Position numbers and translations under genes: made by a program
From: JBDKFK01 sp039798745
GTDB taxonomy: Bacteria; Patescibacteriota; Microgenomatia; UBA1406; GWC2-37-13
Assembly (NCBI GenBank): GCA_039798745.1
Contig: JBDKFK010000017.1
Location: 1 to 30,592, forward strand
Length of the DNA stretch: 30,592 nucleotides
Direction: 5' to 3'
The notes under the pieces: model-generated
Told to the model about the DNA's origin: nothing
The model's input: only the letters and a program-made list of their open reading frames with translations
Databases searched by the model: none
Shown: piece by piece, positions 1 through 7,571 of the stretch
Layout of the letters: each line of letters begins with the position of its first letter
Numbering within the stretch: the stretch's first letter is position 1

Positions 1-81
1 AAACAAGAGGGATATAAGTCAAGTATATATTGTAATTATGGCTGATTTTTATATTGGTAGTATGTATACATTAAAAATCTG

Positions 82-110
82 TTGACAATAAAAAAACCGT
101 CTGTTACATT
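82..110 (+). promoter_or_regulatory. Promoter of the PaaX-like gene, predicted leaderless
   Basis: TTGACA at 82-87, a 17-bp spacer and TACATT at 105-110 preceded by TG at 102-103 (extended -10). Transcription should begin around 117, while the ATG is at 120, and no Shine-Dalgarno sequence is present. The mRNA is therefore predicted to have almost no 5' leader. Confidence 0.7.
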
Positions 111-119
111 TTTACTTAT

Positions 120-896
120 ATGGGAATAAAAGAAAGACGGACGAAAATATTACTGGCATTGTTTTTATCTTCAGACGTTAACTTTGGGTACGTACACTTC
201 ACCGATCAAATTCAGAAAGTTTTTGATTTATCGTTTAATCAGAAAACCAAAGGCACATTTTCAGCCCTTATAAAAGAAGATCATGTTGATAAGAGAGGCA
301 TAGAAGAGACAGAAGCACAGGCAGGCGCCACAGATAAAATGTCCCATCAGTACAGGCTAACTGATAAGGGTTTCTTGGAGCTCTGTTTAGATTTCCCCGC
401 GTTCCGGTATATGAAAGAGGGATGGGATGGTAAATGGAGAATTTTGTCATATGAAATACCTGAAAAAAAGCGGGATCTGCGAGATAAGTTACGAAGAGAA
501 GTTTCTGGTTGGGGTTTGGGCCCTTGGCATAGATCATTCTGGCTTACTCCACATCCAATAATAGATAACCTTAAACAGCTAGTATCTCAACAAGAAGAAG
601 AGCAGTATGTACAGGCTTTTGAGTCAAGCCACGTGTTTGGTGACAGAGAAATACTTATAGAAAAGGTCTGGCAGAAGAGCCAACTAGACAAGAGATATAG
701 AGAACTATTTAAAAAATGGCACGATATCCTCTCTCGTGAGGGTGATAAGGTACAAAAATATCAGAGCGTGGTCACAGAGTATGTAAAGATACTTCGTCAG
801 GATCCAGGTCTTCCTGCAGAACTCATAGGACAAAACTGGATCGGTTTTGAAGCGTTCAACATATTTAAGGAAATCAGGAGTATTCTTACTTCTTAA
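120..896 (+). CDS. PaaX-like transcriptional regulator
   Basis: The 258-residue product shows the three-part PaaX layout. Residues about 1-90 form a winged-helix-type N-terminus, ending in a strand pair before TDKGFLEL. Residues 102-150 carry the central domain signature WDGKWRILSYEIPEKKRD with RSFWLTPHP, the Cas2-like fold seen in PaaX proteins. The C-terminus has YRELFKKWHDIL and DPGLPAELIGQNW, typical of the PaaX C-terminal helical domain. Known PaaX proteins repress phenylacetate catabolism by binding CoA thioesters, but no such pathway is visible here, so the ligand and targets are unknown. Length and all three parts look intact. The start at 120 is fixed by the promoter just upstream. 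The gene stands alone, facing the convergent comEC fragment, and could regulate itself. Confidence 0.75.
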   Translation: MGIKERRTKILLALFLSSDVNFGYVHFTDQIQKVFDLSFNQKTKGTFSALIKEDHVDKRGIEETEAQAGATDKMSHQYRLTDKGFLELCLDFPAFRYMKEGWDGKWRILSYEIPEKKRDLRDKLRREVSGWGLGPWHRSFWLTPHPIIDNLKQLVSQQEEEQYVQAFESSHVFGDREILIEKVWQKSQLDKRYRELFKKWHDILSREGDKVQKYQSVVTEYVKILRQDPGLPAELIGQNWIGFEAFNIFKEIRSILTS

Positions 897-1032
897 GGCT
901 CTATAAATATCCGAGCGTGTTTAATGCTATTTTAATACAAGCGTTAAATTATCATAAGCATAGATCGACTGATAATACTTTTCATTATATATACAAGCTG
1001 TTATAGAGACTCATATACTCACTTTTTTCTAT

Positions 1033-1067
1033 AGAGCTTATTGTACCGGCATGCTCTCTAGTTTTTT
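1033..1067 (+). terminator. Weak terminator after the PaaX-like gene
   Basis: AGAGC (1033-1037) can pair with GCTCT (1053-1057) around a 15-nt loop, followed by CTAG and six T (1062-1067). The stem is only 5 bp, and the 3' half overlaps the stop codon of the converging comEC fragment. The call is tentative. Confidence 0.3.
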
Positions 1068-1936
1068 AGACTTTCAGGCATGAAAAATACAATACTTCCT
1101 TCCTTATCTGTTCTATGTATAGATATTCCGTACTTTTTAAGGAGTGTAACTATTTCCGGTGATGGATGACCGTATTTGTTATTGATACCGCAACTTATAA
1201 CTGCTACATAGGGGTTGACTCTTTCAAGGAATTGTTCAGTAAGACCGTTCATTGATCCATGATGTGGAACTTTGAGAAGTTTCGAGTCCAGTACTTCATC
1301 CGGAGATAGTTGATTAAGTACCCAGGGTGTAGCATCACCGGTAAACATAAGTCTATCCGCATCCTGTATAAACTGGAGTACTACGGAAAAATCGTTCAGA
1401 TCGCGACGACTTCTGCCAAGATTCTGCGTATATATTGCTTCCGGTATTTCATGTCTCATAAATTCTGAAGTGGGCCATAATACTTTTATGCTGCTATGTG
1501 TGCCCAAATCAATATGAAGATCAGAATCAGCATATACAAGATGAACATGGTTATCCTGAATTTGTTGCATTATGGTATTGAGTATTATGGTTTGGTTATA
1601 TACCTGCGGCATGACAAATGTATCTATAGTGTATGCATTAAGTATTTTTGTAAAACCCTCCATATGATCTTTCTGAGGGTGTGTCATAACTGCGAGTTCT
1701 ATCTGTTTGTCCCAAAACGGCATATACAGACCTAGGCACTGGAGCAGTGTGTCACCCGGTCCTGCGTCAATAACTATGTCAAGGTGATCTGCTGTATGAA
1801 TATATACCGCGTCTCCTTGCCCGACATCACAGAAGACAACTTTTGACTTAAGCTGGAATATAATAGCTACTAATGCGAAACAAACTGAAACAGCAGCGGC
1901 AAGGACGAGTACGGGAGTTATGGGTTTTGGTTCCAT
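1058..1936 (-). CDS. comEC: ComEC C-terminal part: metallo-beta-lactamase domain
   Basis: A 292-residue product. Residues 8-28 form a membrane helix, followed by CDVGQGDAVYI (36-46), the signature opening of the ComEC/Rec2 metallo-beta-lactamase domain. Further metal-site motifs follow: DAGPGD, HPQKDH at 86-91 (HxxxDH type), FTGDA and VPHHGS. In ComEC this extracellular domain is thought to act on the incoming strand during DNA uptake. The ATG at 1936 follows the upstream comEC part by an in-frame TAG and only two codons (ACA GAG), so together the two pieces read as one ordinary ComEC. This fragment could be translated by termination-reinitiation, by TAG readthrough, or not at all. Confidence 0.85.
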   Translation of the reverse strand: MEPKPITPVLVLAAAVSVCFALVAIIFQLKSKVVFCDVGQGDAVYIHTADHLDIVIDAGPGDTLLQCLGLYMPFWDKQIELAVMTHPQKDHMEGFTKILNAYTIDTFVMPQVYNQTIILNTIMQQIQDNHVHLVYADSDLHIDLGTHSSIKVLWPTSEFMRHEIPEAIYTQNLGRSRRDLNDFSVVLQFIQDADRLMFTGDATPWVLNQLSPDEVLDSKLLKVPHHGSMNGLTEQFLERVNPYVAVISCGINNKYGHPSPEIVTLLKKYGISIHRTDKEGSIVFFMPESLKN

Positions 1937-1942
1937 CTCTGT

Positions 1943-2749
1943 CTAAAAATTGACGGCACTAAATGGTAAAGATGAGAGAAGATGTACCACTATGACTATA
2001 TATGCTGCGAAGCCGTAGGTTATTACTGCGAACGGTAGTCCTATATAGTAGTCAATGCCTCCCAGGAACGCAGCCAGCATACCAAAGATGCTTATGGGAA
2101 GTATACTCCAGGCAACCATAATGTTTGCGAGCGGGGAGATAAGTGAGATTTGCCTGAAATAATAAAATATAATCGGTATAGTAAATACCTGAGCCGCGAG
2201 AGAGGTATATAATTCGTCTATAAAATAATATTTTAGAAGTTTGAGTCTAGACACATCAGAAGAGGGCTGTGAGTGGCGACAAAAGAGAAGTAATCCCAGA
2301 GTCGCACCGTAGGATAAGTAAAAAGACAGGCTTTTTATCCACTCGGGCCAGATCAAAATACTACACAAACCGGCAACAAACAGAAGGTAGAGCGCAGTAG
2401 CTCTTTTGCCATATATAAATGACACGTGCGTGAATACACCCATTATGAGAGATCGTACTATTGGGGCCTCTAAGCCTACAAAATACGCATATAAAGTGAT
2501 TATTAGTATAGTTATCAAGCTAGATGATAGTTTGCTAAAACGAGAGGTTATTGAGCTTATGAACGTTGCCACTATAGATATATTCATCCCTGAAAGAACC
2601 ACTATGTGTATTAAGCCAACATTTCTCAGTTCCGTCTGAAAATCACGGTTACTGGTTAGTTGAACACCAAAAATCATTCCGTTTACGAGAGAGGAGTACG
2701 GTTCATGAAAGTAGATATTAATAATGGATACAAAGTAAGCTTTATTCAT
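1943..2749 (-). CDS. comEC: ComEC N-terminal part: competence-domain membrane channel
   Basis: A 268-residue, strongly hydrophobic protein with about six to eight membrane helices. It contains NVGLIHIVVLSGMNISIVATF, equivalent to the conserved GLxHLLAxSGLH motif of the ComEC competence domain, which forms the inner-membrane DNA channel. The usual N-terminal extracellular OB-like domain (DUF4131) and its first helices are absent: the protein starts only about 20 residues before the channel domain. It follows comEA by 11 nt, so the two are likely co-transcribed. It ends at a single TAG, after which the same frame continues directly into the metallo-beta-lactamase part. Either this is a true split gene or comEC carries a nonsense mutation. 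Confidence 0.85.
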   Translation of the reverse strand: MNKAYFVSIINIYFHEPYSSLVNGMIFGVQLTSNRDFQTELRNVGLIHIVVLSGMNISIVATFISSITSRFSKLSSSLITILIITLYAYFVGLEAPIVRSLIMGVFTHVSFIYGKRATALYLLFVAGLCSILIWPEWIKSLSFYLSYGATLGLLLFCRHSQPSSDVSRLKLLKYYFIDELYTSLAAQVFTIPIIFYYFRQISLISPLANIMVAWSILPISIFGMLAAFLGGIDYYIGLPFAVITYGFAAYIVIVVHLLSSLPFSAVNF

Positions 2750-2760
2750 ATATATAAACT

Positions 2761-3387
2761 TCAGTCTGTGCCGATAGAGTCTTTTATAGCTTCATATATT
2801 GCAGTCCCGACTACCTTTTTATCTATAAGTTCTGCTATAGAAGCGTAGGGGCGGTTATCGACAATTTTCTTCGCAGTAATAGCGCCAATTTTGGGCAGTG
2901 AGTTTAGTTCATCCAGAGTCGCAGTATTGATGTTAACTATACCTATTATATTTTTCTCAGATTCAGAAACAGCGTCTTCAGTCTGTGGCATTATAATTTG
3001 TTGAGTATCTATACGTGACGGGATATAGATTTTATCCTGGTCGTGCAGTAGTTGCGCAAGATTATAATAGCGGGCAATGTATGTTCTATCGGCATTCTTT
3101 GTATATCCGCCCGCAACTTTAACAGCATCGTATATGTGGCTTCCTGACAACATTTCATATATTCCGGCTTTTGTCACTTCGCCCTCTATATCTATGGTTA
3201 TTTTATTCGCCTTATCCTTACGAGCCGATCGATTTATTATAGTGAGTTCATGGTTTTCTGATGGGGTAGAAGGCTTATTCTTAGACATTATCAGAGCAAG
3301 GATTATTATGACAAATATCGAAAATATAACCCCTGCCTCAATCCGATATTTTTCAGTAATATGTTGAGTTAAAGGCCCAAATAACAT
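2761..3387 (-). CDS. comEA: ComEA-like DNA receptor
   Basis: A 208-residue protein with a single N-terminal membrane helix (about 19-35). It then has an SLBB-like domain (about 63-125, with DIEGEVTKAGIYEM and AGGYTKNADR), a linker, and a C-terminal helix-hairpin-helix pair (149-208, NINTATLDELNSLPKIGAITAKKIV). ComEA binds double-stranded DNA outside the membrane and passes it to ComEC. The order comEA-comEC on one strand is the standard competence arrangement. No Shine-Dalgarno sequence precedes the ATG. The gene diverges from rnhB across an 80-bp gap. Confidence 0.9.
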   Translation of the reverse strand: MLFGPLTQHITEKYRIEAGVIFSIFVIIILALIMSKNKPSTPSENHELTIINRSARKDKANKITIDIEGEVTKAGIYEMLSGSHIYDAVKVAGGYTKNADRTYIARYYNLAQLLHDQDKIYIPSRIDTQQIIMPQTEDAVSESEKNIIGIVNINTATLDELNSLPKIGAITAKKIVDNRPYASIAELIDKKVVGTAIYEAIKDSIGTD

Positions 3388-3432
3388 ACTTACATATTTT
3401 CATGTATCACATGACATCACAATAGATTATCT

Positions 3433-3461
3433 ACGACATAAATGGGTGAACATTATATAAT
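3433..3461 (+). promoter_or_regulatory. Leaderless promoter of rnhB
   Basis: ACGACA at 3433-3438, a 17-bp spacer and a perfect TATAAT at 3456-3461. The ATG of rnhB begins at 3468, six bases after the -10 box, so transcription is expected to start at or within a base of the start codon. Confidence 0.75.
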
Positions 3462-3467
3462 GATGAG

Positions 3468-4133
3468 ATGAAAAGAACATTTCCCAGCTGGGAATATGAA
3501 CTCGCTTTTTTGCGTCAACAGTATGCCGTAATCGGCATAGATGAGGTTGGGAGAGGAGCTCTTGCTGGACCCGTATGTGCCGCAGGATTTTGTGTTACAC
3601 CCGCCTCTTACGATGGTATAGCAGCTGCGTTACAGGGAGTAGGTGTATGTGATTCAAAAATGCTTACCCCGGAGAAGCGTAAAAGTATCTCAGGCATCAT
3701 ACGAAATCAGACCTCTATGTACGCTATAAGTTATAGTTCTGTCGAATCTATCAACGAAAGCGGTATAGTAAGTGCCACACATGCGGCCATGAAGGGAGTG
3801 ATTGATGTTTTGTTAGAAAGCCTTAAAGCAGAATTTAAGTGTGCATTACTTATCGATGGATATCCTGTGAAGGATTTTGATATGCTTCCCCATATCAAAC
3901 AGAAGGCGCTTGTGAAAGGAGATACTAAATCTATGACTATCGCGGCTGCCTCTATAATAGCAAAGGTACATAGAGATGAACTTATGAACCAGATGAGCCT
4001 TGAATATCCGGGGTTTGAGTGGGGGATAAATAAAGGCTATGGTACTGAAAAGCATAGAAAAATAATCAAACAAACCGGACCTACGAAGTATCATAGGAAG
4101 TTATTTATAAGAAACATTTTTGGGGCTTTATAA
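3468..4133 (+). CDS. rnhB: Ribonuclease HII
   Basis: A 221-residue protein of normal length. It removes RNA from RNA-DNA hybrids and single ribonucleotides from DNA. The acidic metal-binding set is visible: D25 and E26 in GIDEVGRG, D130 in LLIDGYP and D152 in VKGDTKS, followed by the family signature IAAASIIAKVHRD. GINKGYGTEKH and GPTKYHRKLF complete the C-terminus. The start is set by the -10 box six bases upstream. It converges with the WxL-type operon; the two stop codons are four bases apart inside the palindrome GGCTTTA/TAAAGCC (4124-4137), which leaves no room for a separate terminator. Confidence 0.96.
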   Translation: MKRTFPSWEYELAFLRQQYAVIGIDEVGRGALAGPVCAAGFCVTPASYDGIAAALQGVGVCDSKMLTPEKRKSISGIIRNQTSMYAISYSSVESINESGIVSATHAAMKGVIDVLLESLKAEFKCALLIDGYPVKDFDMLPHIKQKALVKGDTKSMTIAAASIIAKVHRDELMNQMSLEYPGFEWGINKGYGTEKHRKIIKQTGPTKYHRKLFIRNIFGAL

Positions 4134-4137
4134 AGCC

Positions 4138-5172
4138 TTATTTATATATATCAATTTCTTGGTTCTGGCGTCGTTTTATAGTGATCATAAGTAAGGCACT
4201 TATTATTGTTACGGCGATGAGCGCGACTATAAACTTGAGAGGTAGCGCGATAAACTCTGTTGAGGCAAATGTCCGTGGAGAGCTTTCACCAAATCCTATA
4301 TCAGCCGAAATCTGATAACGCCCAACAAAAAAGCCGGACAGTACCAGCGATGGAGTATTTTTGCATAATGATTGTTCTGCCGGTAAGGTGCAGTCGTAGG
4401 AGGCCGAAGGGCTAGCGGTTAATGTTCTTTCTGACTGCGCGAGGATATTTTGCGGGATTATGTTGTATGTAGCTTTTTCTCCAAAGTTACTTTTAAGAGT
4501 GATCTTTCCTTCAGGCTTCATAAAATTTTTTCCTTTATTATGTACTACGAGAACTAATGGGACTTTATCAGTGGCATCTATAATATTTATACTTCGTTTA
4601 CCCCATGGAATTTTGAGACGGGGAATAATCTCCAGAGTACTTATTTTCCCGTTTAGGTCCAGGTTACCGTTCTGTGTTACAGTTACTAATATATTGCTCC
4701 CAATTGAGGCTTTGGCACGGCCCATGGCAACCCCTTCTACAACGGGAGGGGGCTGTGTTTCTGTAAGCAGGGTATAGTAATAGTCGCCCTCAGGCGCGCC
4801 TTCAGGCACACGTATTCTCAAGAGTAATTGCTGAGAATCATTTGACTTCATTACATACGGTTGGTTAAGTTGTATTATAGAATTATCAAGATTAAAGCGT
4901 ACAGGGCCTTGAAACTCAGGGATAATACGTATGTTGCCGAGACTATCTTTTGGTTCAAAAGGAAGTACAAATGACTTAAGTACTACAGGGTCTCCGTTGT
5001 TTTCAATCTTATACGCGATTAATACAGATTTGCCTGGTTTTATATATAATTCCAATAAAGGCGGCGATACTACTATAGATACTTGCTGAGCCCTAACGAC
5101 ACTTGAAAAATGAGATATAAGTACAAAAAAGAGCAGAATAATTGTGATGGTAACTTTTTTGAGATGTATCAT
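4138..5172 (-). CDS. Membrane-anchored WxL-interacting-like surface protein
   Basis: Read from the ATG at 5172, this is a 344-residue protein. It has a signal peptide (residues about 5-29, ending VVRAQQ), an extracellular region beginning VSIVVSPPLLELYIKPGKS, a C-terminal membrane helix (ALPLKFIVALIAVTIISALLM) and a short basic tail. The first domain resembles DUF916/WxL-interacting proteins of Firmicutes, where VSP, PGxS and an FxPxDxxG strand are typical. In those systems the protein anchors WxL proteins to the cell wall. A longer TTG start at 5199 would add nine residues before the signal peptide and overlap the upstream gene, so it is less likely. It follows the WxL-like gene by seven bases. 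Assignment rests on pattern only. Confidence 0.6.
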   Translation of the reverse strand: MIHLKKVTITIILLFFVLISHFSSVVRAQQVSIVVSPPLLELYIKPGKSVLIAYKIENNGDPVVLKSFVLPFEPKDSLGNIRIIPEFQGPVRFNLDNSIIQLNQPYVMKSNDSQQLLLRIRVPEGAPEGDYYYTLLTETQPPPVVEGVAMGRAKASIGSNILVTVTQNGNLDLNGKISTLEIIPRLKIPWGKRSINIIDATDKVPLVLVVHNKGKNFMKPEGKITLKSNFGEKATYNIIPQNILAQSERTLTASPSASYDCTLPAEQSLCKNTPSLVLSGFFVGRYQISADIGFGESSPRTFASTEFIALPLKFIVALIAVTIISALLMITIKRRQNQEIDIYK

Positions 5173-5179
5173 GTATGAC

Positions 5180-5929
5180 TTAGTATGAGGGGGTAGCAAT
5201 AAAACTGATAATTGTCTGATAGGTTCCTGCAGGTTGGACCGATGATACGTTTGCTTTAAATGTCATAGTAGACTGTGTGCTATTTCGGGGTGTTGATCCC
5301 GAATCGAGAGTTACATTGGTATTACTCATTATTGTCTGAGGACTACCTGCAACAGATAAATCAGCAAAAGGACGATAATACGTACTATCAACAAAGTCAG
5401 CCGGAATATCATCACCTGTCATATTGTAGCCAAAGCCATAGGCAGAGGTTGATGTCCATACCTTTGATGATGAGGTTGTGCATGTATCAACGCCGCCGTT
5501 ACATGCGGTATCAGGAATAGTATTTGCTGAAAGAGTCTTTAAGGGATTAAACTCGGCAGCGGTCACGAGATACTGGCCTGATAAACCGAAGGATACCTTA
5601 ACGGTAGTTGAGGCAGTAGCGGGTGTATTGGCAAGGAGAGTACCCAGAGCTATATTTGTATTTGACACAATAAAGCGAAACGGGATGATTGAATGAATGT
5701 ATTGAAAACCTGCTTTCACAATATAGCCCGATGAGGAGAATTCGTTGGCAGCTGTCTGACCAAGTGTAGTTGTTATGTGATAATTAGAAGAGTCTTGGTC
5801 CTGAGCCCCAATATTTACGTTACCTCCCTGTATTTTGAACTGCGCGGAATCCATATTTAAAGCCATAACCGGAGAGAAAAAGGTAAGGGTGAATAGAAGG
5901 ATAAAAGCAATAAAGAATATTCTCATCAT
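5180..5929 (-). CDS. Secreted WxL-like surface protein
   Basis: A 249-residue protein with a clear signal peptide (MMRIFFIAFILLFTLTFF, cleavage probably after VMA). The rest is rich in Thr, Ser, Asn and Gly and looks all-beta. A periodic opening (FKIQGGNVNIGAQDQDSSNY, TTLGQTAANEFSSSGY) is followed by a domain ending PAGTYQTIISFIATPSY, which resembles the C-terminal strand of WxL domains. A Cys pair (TACNGGVDTC) could form a disulfide. It sits directly upstream of the membrane-anchored WxL-interacting-like protein and nine bases after the membrane sensor-like gene, suggesting one surface-protein operon. The exact family is uncertain. Confidence 0.6.
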   Translation of the reverse strand: MMRIFFIAFILLFTLTFFSPVMALNMDSAQFKIQGGNVNIGAQDQDSSNYHITTTLGQTAANEFSSSGYIVKAGFQYIHSIIPFRFIVSNTNIALGTLLANTPATASTTVKVSFGLSGQYLVTAAEFNPLKTLSANTIPDTACNGGVDTCTTSSSKVWTSTSAYGFGYNMTGDDIPADFVDSTYYRPFADLSVAGSPQTIMSNTNVTLDSGSTPRNSTQSTMTFKANVSSVQPAGTYQTIISFIATPSY

Positions 5930-5938
5930 GCATTAATC

Positions 5939-6616
5939 TTACATCTTCTTTGAGGGATCGTCCATATTATTCTCATATTTCATAAGCAGAGATTCCATTC
6001 GTCTTGCTGTTTTTTTTATTTTATCAAGTTCGTGGTCTCCTGTATAGTTTTCAACCGCATCTTTAATATTGGCGATATGGTTTTTCATAATAAGAGACAT
6101 AAATAGATATGTCTGTTCCTGTTGACTGATCAATTTATCGTTGAGTAACGCAGACCGTTGTTTTTCTTTAAGCCCGGTAATATACTGCTGCCCCATGAAC
6201 TGTGCGAAGGGGGCGAGAAAGGCGAGCGAAAAAACAGGGAGCATTGACTCTAGTGAGGTATCTGACTGCAGTGTGAGTAGGAAAAAAACGATAAGTGATA
6301 TAGTACTAATAATTGAGATTACCGGTTCAAGGAGAAGACTTAACGCGAACAACAGAAAATAGAGAAGGAAAAAAAATGGAGAGGTTACCCCGCCGGTTGT
6401 ATTGATTATCGAAACGATGATAAAGGTGAAGATGACTGATTCAAGCACACGGCCGGTTTGACCTTTTGGAGTGAGTATTCTTTTTCCTATATAAAGAAAG
6501 ATAAACAGAATAGCGCTAATCTGAACATCGTACTCAGCCAACCATGTCTTAGGAAACAAAAATGTCAGACCGATCGTACAGATCATTAAAAAAGCGTGAA
6601 ATAAGTCAGATACCAT
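5939..6616 (-). CDS. Multi-spanning membrane protein with a histidine-kinase-like dimerisation tail
   Basis: A 225-residue protein read from the ATG at 6616. The first two thirds form about five or six membrane helices. The tail (about residues 155-225) is soluble and helical: LFMSLIMKNHIANIKDAVENY and DKIKKTARRMESLLMKYE recall the DHp helices of sensor kinases, but no ATP-binding domain follows. It could be a truncated sensor or a scaffold. The upstream ATG at 6631 gives five more residues; I prefer 6616 because a perfect TATAAT lies exactly six bases before it, the spacing seen at other genes here. It probably heads the operon with the two WxL-type genes. Confidence 0.55.
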   Translation of the reverse strand: MVSDLFHAFLMICTIGLTFLFPKTWLAEYDVQISAILFIFLYIGKRILTPKGQTGRVLESVIFTFIIVSIINTTGGVTSPFFFLLYFLLFALSLLLEPVISIISTISLIVFFLLTLQSDTSLESMLPVFSLAFLAPFAQFMGQQYITGLKEKQRSALLNDKLISQQEQTYLFMSLIMKNHIANIKDAVENYTGDHELDKIKKTARRMESLLMKYENNMDDPSKKM

Positions 6617-6622
6617 AATCTC

Positions 6623-6628
6623 ATTATA
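6623..6628 (-). promoter_or_regulatory. Leaderless -10 box for the surface-protein operon
   Basis: On the minus strand TGTATAAT is followed by six bases (GAGATT) and the ATG at 6616. No convincing -35 element is seen. It lies about 25 bp from a divergent plus-strand -10 box at 6654-6659. Confidence 0.6.
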
Positions 6629-6650
6629 CATAGATTATTCTATCTTCCGT

Positions 6651-6659
6651 TGATATAAT
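6651..6659 (+). promoter_or_regulatory. Extended -10 promoter for the 6792-7547 cassette
   Basis: TG at 6651-6652 followed by A and a perfect TATAAT at 6654-6659. A poor -35 (TAGATT, 6631-6636) sits 17 bp upstream. The transcript would start near 6666 and carry a leader of about 125 nt into the gene at 6792. Confidence 0.5.
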
Positions 6660-6714
6660 AAAACGCTGAATTGAGGCTTTTATAGCACCTTGAAAGCAGT
6701 CCCCCCATTTCCAT

Positions 6715-6748
6715 TACCCTACACTAGGGTAGTCACACGCCAGTGTGA
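6715..6748 (+). promoter_or_regulatory. Two tandem hairpins in the leader of the 6792 gene
   Basis: TACCCTA (6715-6721) pairs perfectly with TAGGGTA (6725-6731) around CAC. One base later TCACAC (6733-6738) pairs with GTGTGA (6743-6748) around GCCA. They lie 26 bp before a strong ribosome-binding site. They could be RNA structures in the leader or DNA operators for a repressor. Confidence 0.6.
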
Positions 6749-6791
6749 TACGTCTATGCTCTCATATCACAACTGAAAGGAGTGTCTTAGC

Positions 6792-7265
6792 GTGGCAACA
6801 TTTGTGGTCCATAGCCTCGGTTGTACCAACTATGCCGAGGTTACCAGTGGAGGAATGTCAGTAGCCTATTACAACCCTTGTGAAGGCGTTCAACTGCTTC
6901 TTCCTCATGAGCAGCCGCCAAAGGCTACTAATATGAGCCTGGGCTGTATTGACGCACAAGAGTTGTTCTGGGAAATCTTTCGTGACTTCCACCCGATACT
7001 CCTTGCGCTTAAACGCGGGGAGTCTATGCAGGGTAATTTCTGGGTATACAACGCTGATGTCTCCGCAGAAGTGTGGAAGACTGCCAGCTTGGCTATTCAG
7101 GGAGCACAGGGAGAAATCCCGGCTCTTGTCGAGCTCCATCGTCGGAATATACTTCCTATTCCGGAGGATGTTACGTTCGGTCAGATTCTTTGGGCACTGA
7201 AGCATGGCTTTCCGCCACAGGCTAGCCTGGAAGAACTGACGAGTTTCCTCCATCGACACGGGTGA
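6792..7265 (+). CDS. Unknown protein in a GC-richer cassette
   Basis: A 157-residue soluble protein that I do not recognise. It starts at GTG behind a strong Shine-Dalgarno sequence (AAAGGAGTG, 6776-6784, seven bases away), unlike the leaderless core genes around it. The N-terminus is rich in Cys, Gly and Tyr (SLGCTNYAEV, NPCEGVQLLLP, LGCIDAQELFWEIF). The C-terminal third looks helical, with PEDVTFGQILWALKHGFPPQ and LEELTSFLHRHG. Composition is visibly more GC-rich than the flanking genes. The next gene follows by 15 bases, so the two are probably one operon. A 162-codon frame on the opposite strand lacks a ribosome site and is rejected. Confidence 0.7.
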   Translation: MATFVVHSLGCTNYAEVTSGGMSVAYYNPCEGVQLLLPHEQPPKATNMSLGCIDAQELFWEIFRDFHPILLALKRGESMQGNFWVYNADVSAEVWKTASLAIQGAQGEIPALVELHRRNILPIPEDVTFGQILWALKHGFPPQASLEELTSFLHRHG

Positions 7266-7280
7266 GAAGAAGGAGGTAAC

Positions 7281-7547
7281 GTGAGCAGTGTCATTGAGGT
7301 TATGTGTTACAGCATCATTTTCGGGTGTGGTTTCAAAATCGCGCACGAAGATGGGTCGCCGATAGGCGAGCCGTTTGCTATCATAACGGTCTGGATGGGC
7401 GGCAGCATAGCGGCCGCTCTCATGATGAGCCTCAACCGAGGCTACATGTGGGATGATTCTATGAGGAACGCACTAGCCTTTATGGGCATGGTGGCGTTCT
7501 TCTATGGAAAGTGGCGACAGCAGCCAACGAGTGTCCGCCTTTTCTAA
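7281..7547 (+). CDS. Unknown small membrane protein
   Basis: An 88-residue product starting at GTG, with a near-perfect Shine-Dalgarno sequence (AGAAGGAGGT, 7267-7276) four bases before it. It has about three hydrophobic segments (residues 4-20, 30-51 and 63-78), consistent with a small integral membrane protein, and a basic C-terminal tail (KWRQQPTSVRLF). I recognise no family. It is the second gene of the GC-richer cassette and is followed within 25 bases by a long perfect hairpin. Confidence 0.65.
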   Translation: MSSVIEVMCYSIIFGCGFKIAHEDGSPIGEPFAIITVWMGGSIAAALMMSLNRGYMWDDSMRNALAFMGMVAFFYGKWRQQPTSVRLF

Positions 7548-7571
7548 AGGGCGGGAATAAGCCTATATCTT

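Noticed and set aside
120..896. Cas2 or a CRISPR locus
   Set aside because: The Cas2-like stretch is the central domain of a PaaX-type regulator; no repeats, spacers or other cas genes are present.
1943..1945. Alternative genetic code with TAG as sense
   Set aside because: Other genes in the window end normally at TAG, so a general reassignment is not supported; local readthrough remains possible.
2335..2343. DnaA-box-like TTATCCACT
   Set aside because: It is isolated and lies in comEC coding sequence, where it simply encodes part of the protein.
6858..7346. 162-codon minus-strand frame opposite the unknown gene at 6792
   Set aside because: It lacks a ribosome site or promoter, while the plus-strand gene has both a strong site and a tightly spaced partner.
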